A stretch of 64,000 bases of DNA from positions 1,191,001 through 1,255,000 of the forward strand of contig NZ_JARBAX010000001.1 in the NCBI RefSeq assembly GCF_028807635.1. The letters are read 5' to 3'. Below are positions 61,548-64,000 of this stretch, piece after piece. Made by a program: the position numbers and the translations under genes. The notes beneath the pieces are model-generated. The model saw only the letters and a list, made by a program, of their open reading frames with translations, searched no databases and was not told the origin of the DNA. Position 1 is the stretch's first letter, and every line of letters begins with the position of its first letter. The stretch comes from Streptomyces spiramyceticus. Lineage in GTDB: Bacteria > Actinomycetota > Actinomycetes > Streptomycetales > Streptomycetaceae.

Positions 61548-62555
61548 GTGCGAGCTATTGCCCGTATATCCCCCCTTCTGCGCAAGCGCTTCATCGGTAC
61601 CGCCGTCATGGCCGGAACTCTTGCCCTGTCCACGCTCTCCGCACCCGCCGGAGTCGCCGTGGCCAAGGCCCCCAAGGCCTCCACGGAGAAGTGCGTCGAG
61701 GACACGCACGCGAGCGCCACCGCCCGCGAGGCACGCCCCTCGGGCGAGCAGCACGCCCACGAGCCCAACGAGGTGACCGCCGCCAAGGCCAAAGCCATGG
61801 ACGCGGACCTCCAGAAGAGACTCGGCAAGCTCCGATCGTCCGGCGCCGCCACCGGCAGAGGGTTCTCGGCCACGGCCGTGACCAACATCCCGGTGTACTT
61901 CCACGTCATCCACAGCGGCACCACCGGCAAGCTCTCGGCGACCGACATCAACAACCAGATGGCGGTCCTCAACTCGGCCTTCGGCGGCCAGGGCACCGGA
62001 AACGTCAACTCCAACTTCCAGTTCACGCTGGCCGCCACGGACTACACGGACAACGCCTCCTGGTACAACCTGGCCTCCGGCTCGACCGCCGAGAAGGAGA
62101 TGAAGTCCACCCTGCGCCAGGGCGGCCCCGGAGCCCTGAACTTCTACACCGCCAACCTCAGCGGCGGCCTGCTCGGCTGGGCGACCTTCCCGAGCTCGTA
62201 CAACTCCAACCCGGGCATGGACGGCGTCGTCGTGCTCGACAAGTCGCTGCCCGGCGGCTCCGCAGCCAACTACAACGAGGGCGACACCGCCACCCACGAG
62301 GTCGGCCACTGGATGGGCCTCTACCACACCTTCCAGGGCGGCTGCAACGGCAACGGCGACTACGTCACCGACACCCCGGCCGAGAAGAGCCCGGCGTACC
62401 AGTGCCCGACCGGCCGTGACTCCTGCGCCAGCAAGACCGGCACCGACCCGATCCACAACTTCATGGACTACACGTACGACAACTGCATGTACCAGTTCAC
62501 CCAGGGCCAGGTGACGCGGATGAGCAACAGCTGGACCGCGTACCGCGCCGGCTGA
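61548..62555 (+). CDS. secreted zinc metalloprotease, M43 (pappalysin-like)
   Basis: 335-residue exported protease. Sec signal: basic start ([10 protein letters not shown]), hydrophobic core and Ala-rich cleavage site ([10 protein letters not shown]). The pro-region (to about residue 105) is followed by the catalytic domain. [11 protein letters not shown] gives the extended zinc site H-E-x2-H-x5-H; the Met-turn is in [11 protein letters not shown]. Paired Cys ([24 protein letters not shown]) match the disulfides of M43 enzymes. GAGGAG lies five bases before GTG 61548. It would degrade extracellular peptides during nutrient turnover. Monocistronic, before a kinase gene. Confidence 0.92.
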   Translation: MRAIARISPLLRKRFIGTAVMAGTLALSTLSAPAGVAVAKAPKASTEKCVEDTHASATAREARPSGEQHAHEPNEVTAAKAKAMDADLQKRLGKLRSSGAATGRGFSATAVTNIPVYFHVIHSGTTGKLSATDINNQMAVLNSAFGGQGTGNVNSNFQFTLAATDYTDNASWYNLASGSTAEKEMKSTLRQGGPGALNFYTANLSGGLLGWATFPSSYNSNPGMDGVVVLDKSLPGGSAANYNEGDTATHEVGHWMGLYHTFQGGCNGNGDYVTDTPAEKSPAYQCPTGRDSCASKTGTDPIHNFMDYTYDNCMYQFTQGQVTRMSNSWTAYRAG

Positions 62556-62568
62556 CCGGACGGTCCTC

Positions 62569-62580
62569 TACCCTGACGCC
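62569..62580 (+). promoter_or_regulatory. -10 element of a leaderless promoter
   Basis: TACCCT (62569-62574) ends six bases before ATG 62581, in the 25-base gap after the metalloprotease stop. No ribosome site is visible, so the kinase message probably begins with its ATG. Confidence 0.5.
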
Positions 62581-64000
62581 ATGAGCGGGCCGGGGGACAT
62601 CGTAGACGGGCGTTTCGAGCTGTTGGAGCGGCTCGGCAGCGGGGGAATGGGCACGGTATGGCGTGCTCGTGACACCGCCCTCCACCGCGAGGTCGCCCTC
62701 AAGGAAGTCCGTCCCTCCGGCCCCGCGTCGACGGGTGATGCCGAGGCCTCGCGTGTCCTGCGGGAGCGGGTACTGCGCGAGGCCAGAGCACTGGCCAGGA
62801 TCAACCACCCCCATGTGGTGACCATCCATCACATCATCGACGAAGCGCCTCACCCCTGGCTCGTGATGGAACTCGTTCCGGGCCACACCCTTCAGCACTG
62901 CCTGGAGCAGGGCCCCTTGCCGCCCCAGGAGGCGGCGCGCACCGGCCGTGAGGTCCTCTCCGCCCTGCGCGCCGCCCACACCGCCGGGATTCACCACCGC
63001 GACGTGAAACCGGCCAACGTCCTCCTGCGGGCGGACGGCAGCGCCGTCCTGACCGACTTCGGCATCGCCGCACTCCAGGACTCGGCGTCCCTGACGATGA
63101 CCGGCGAAGTGATCGGCTCCCCCGAGTACATGGCGCCCGAGCGCCTCCGCGGCGCGGCCGAGACCGCGATCCTTCCCGTAGGGGCGTCCGACTTCTGGTC
63201 GCTCGGCATGATGCTGTACGTCTGCGTGGAGGGCGTAAGCCCGATGCGCCGCGGCAGCACGCTCGCCACCCTGGCCGCGGTACTCGACGACCCCATTCCG
63301 CCGCCCCGTCAGGCAGGTCCGCTCGGGCCCGTACTGGCCGAGTTGCTGGTACGGGATCCCACTGCGCGGCCCGATGCGGACCGGCTCGACGCGCTGCTGG
63401 CAGGCGCTGCGGCGGGGCGCCTTCCGGCACCGCCTCCCCTGCCCGTACCGCCGTCGCCGACGCATTTCGACCCCTCTCGGCCTGCCGCGTACACACCGCC
63501 CCTTCCGCCGCAGTCACAGCAGACCGTGCAGTCCGTACGGTCGGAGCCGTCAGTGCGGCCCGAGGGGCAGCGCCGCAACCGGGCGCCCTTCGCGGCGGCG
63601 GCCGCCGTCGTCGCTCTCGCCCTGCTGTGCGCCGGTGCGTACGCCGTGCTGAAGCCGGAGGGCAAGGCGGGCACGACGGCAGGGCTGGGCGGCAGCGGCA
63701 GCACCACGACGGTCACCGCGAGCGCCACACCGGACACCAAGGGCCCGGAGACTTCCCCCGCCCCGTCCACGCCGGCTCCAACCGCACCGCCACCGACCAC
63801 ACCGCAGTCGACACCACCGCCCACAAAGACGTCCGCCACGCCGCCGCAGCAGCCGCCCGCCGTGGCCGACAGCTGGATCGCGCAGCTCCACTCCGAGCCG
63901 CTGTCGTCCGGAAGCGCCGCGCTCGACCGCCGCCTCGCGACTGTCCGTCGGCAGGTGCCCGGCGCCCAAGTGCTGCGCAGCGACGACTTCTCGTCGCTGC
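62581..64000 (+). CDS. membrane-anchored Ser/Thr protein kinase, cut by window edge
   Basis: First 473 residues of a PknB-type kinase; the gene runs off the right edge. The catalytic domain (about 10-275) has LGSGGMGTVW (Gly loop), VALKEV (Lys), HHRDVKPANVLL (catalytic loop), LTDFGIAAL and SPEYMAPERL, so all key residues are present. A Pro-rich juxtamembrane stretch (280-330) leads to one TM helix (AAAAAVVALALLCAGAYAVL) and an extracellular Thr/Pro-rich linker. The following domain begins IAQLHSEPLSSGSAALDR and does not look like a PASTA repeat in the part seen. It probably senses an outside signal and phosphorylates cytosolic targets. Confidence 0.92.
   Translation, partial: MSGPGDIVDGRFELLERLGSGGMGTVWRARDTALHREVALKEVRPSGPASTGDAEASRVLRERVLREARALARINHPHVVTIHHIIDEAPHPWLVMELVPGHTLQHCLEQGPLPPQEAARTGREVLSALRAAHTAGIHHRDVKPANVLLRADGSAVLTDFGIAALQDSASLTMTGEVIGSPEYMAPERLRGAAETAILPVGASDFWSLGMMLYVCVEGVSPMRRGSTLATLAAVLDDPIPPPRQAGPLGPVLAELLVRDPTARPDADRLDALLAGAAAGRLPAPPPLPVPPSPTHFDPSRPAAYTPPLPPQSQQTVQSVRSEPSVRPEGQRRNRAPFAAAAAVVALALLCAGAYAVLKPEGKAGTTAGLGGSGSTTTVTASATPDTKGPETSPAPSTPAPTAPPPTTPQSTPPPTKTSATPPQQPPAVADSWIAQLHSEPLSSGSAALDRRLATVRRQVPGAQVLRSDDFSSL

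Overview
The window looks like a piece of a Streptomyces chromosome: very high G+C with strong third-position bias, many GTG starts, tightly overlapping operons, and a core gene order (gltD-gltB, lgt, trpA-trpB-trpM-trpC, trpE, hisI, hisF-ridA-priA-hisH-hisB-hisC-hisD, dnaE, phoD) that I recognise from Streptomyces. No rRNA, tRNA, CRISPR array or complete insertion sequence was seen.

Positions 1-20.8 kb are accessory. They hold a divergent short-chain dehydrogenase / paired acyl-CoA dehydrogenase locus around a palindromic operator; a VOC protein; an FAD monooxygenase behind three similar operator-like repeats; a VWA-HutD pair; a broken dehydrogenase; a two-gene unit of unknown helical proteins; and a drug exporter (MFS) preceded by a SoxR-like box. 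Then comes the most striking gene, a 1987-residue minus-strand protein with TIR, degenerate metallophosphoesterase, NACHT NTPase, pentapeptide and 15 WD40 repeats. It has the build of an immune or defence sensor. Back to back with it lies an ArsB-type permease. Beyond that are an inositol-monophosphatase-like enzyme, a cupin-like protein and two divergent, homologous two-TM proteins of unknown function.

Positions 20.9-43.6 kb are core amino-acid metabolism, almost all on the minus strand: glutamate synthase, a VIT1-like transporter, Lgt, a DsbA-like protein, the trp genes (with the small trpM) and the his genes. There is no trpF; the HisA homologue is of the PriA type, which serves both pathways. 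Several his genes overlap by four bases, and a 55-residue membrane protein is threaded into this chain.

Positions 43.7-64 kb hold mixed housekeeping genes: a beta-helix membrane protein, a LON-domain protein, a YbaK deacylase, an ABC transporter, an NYN-domain protein, DNA polymerase III alpha, a DUF2252 protein, a second DsbA-like protein, a Tat-exported PhoD phosphatase, a secreted M43 metalloprotease and the start of a Ser/Thr kinase.

Three dispersed copies of a modular GC-rich palindromic repeat lie between genes (2.8, 37.7 and 47.9 kb). Several plus-strand genes seem to be leaderless, with a TANNNT-like hexamer six or seven bases before the start codon.
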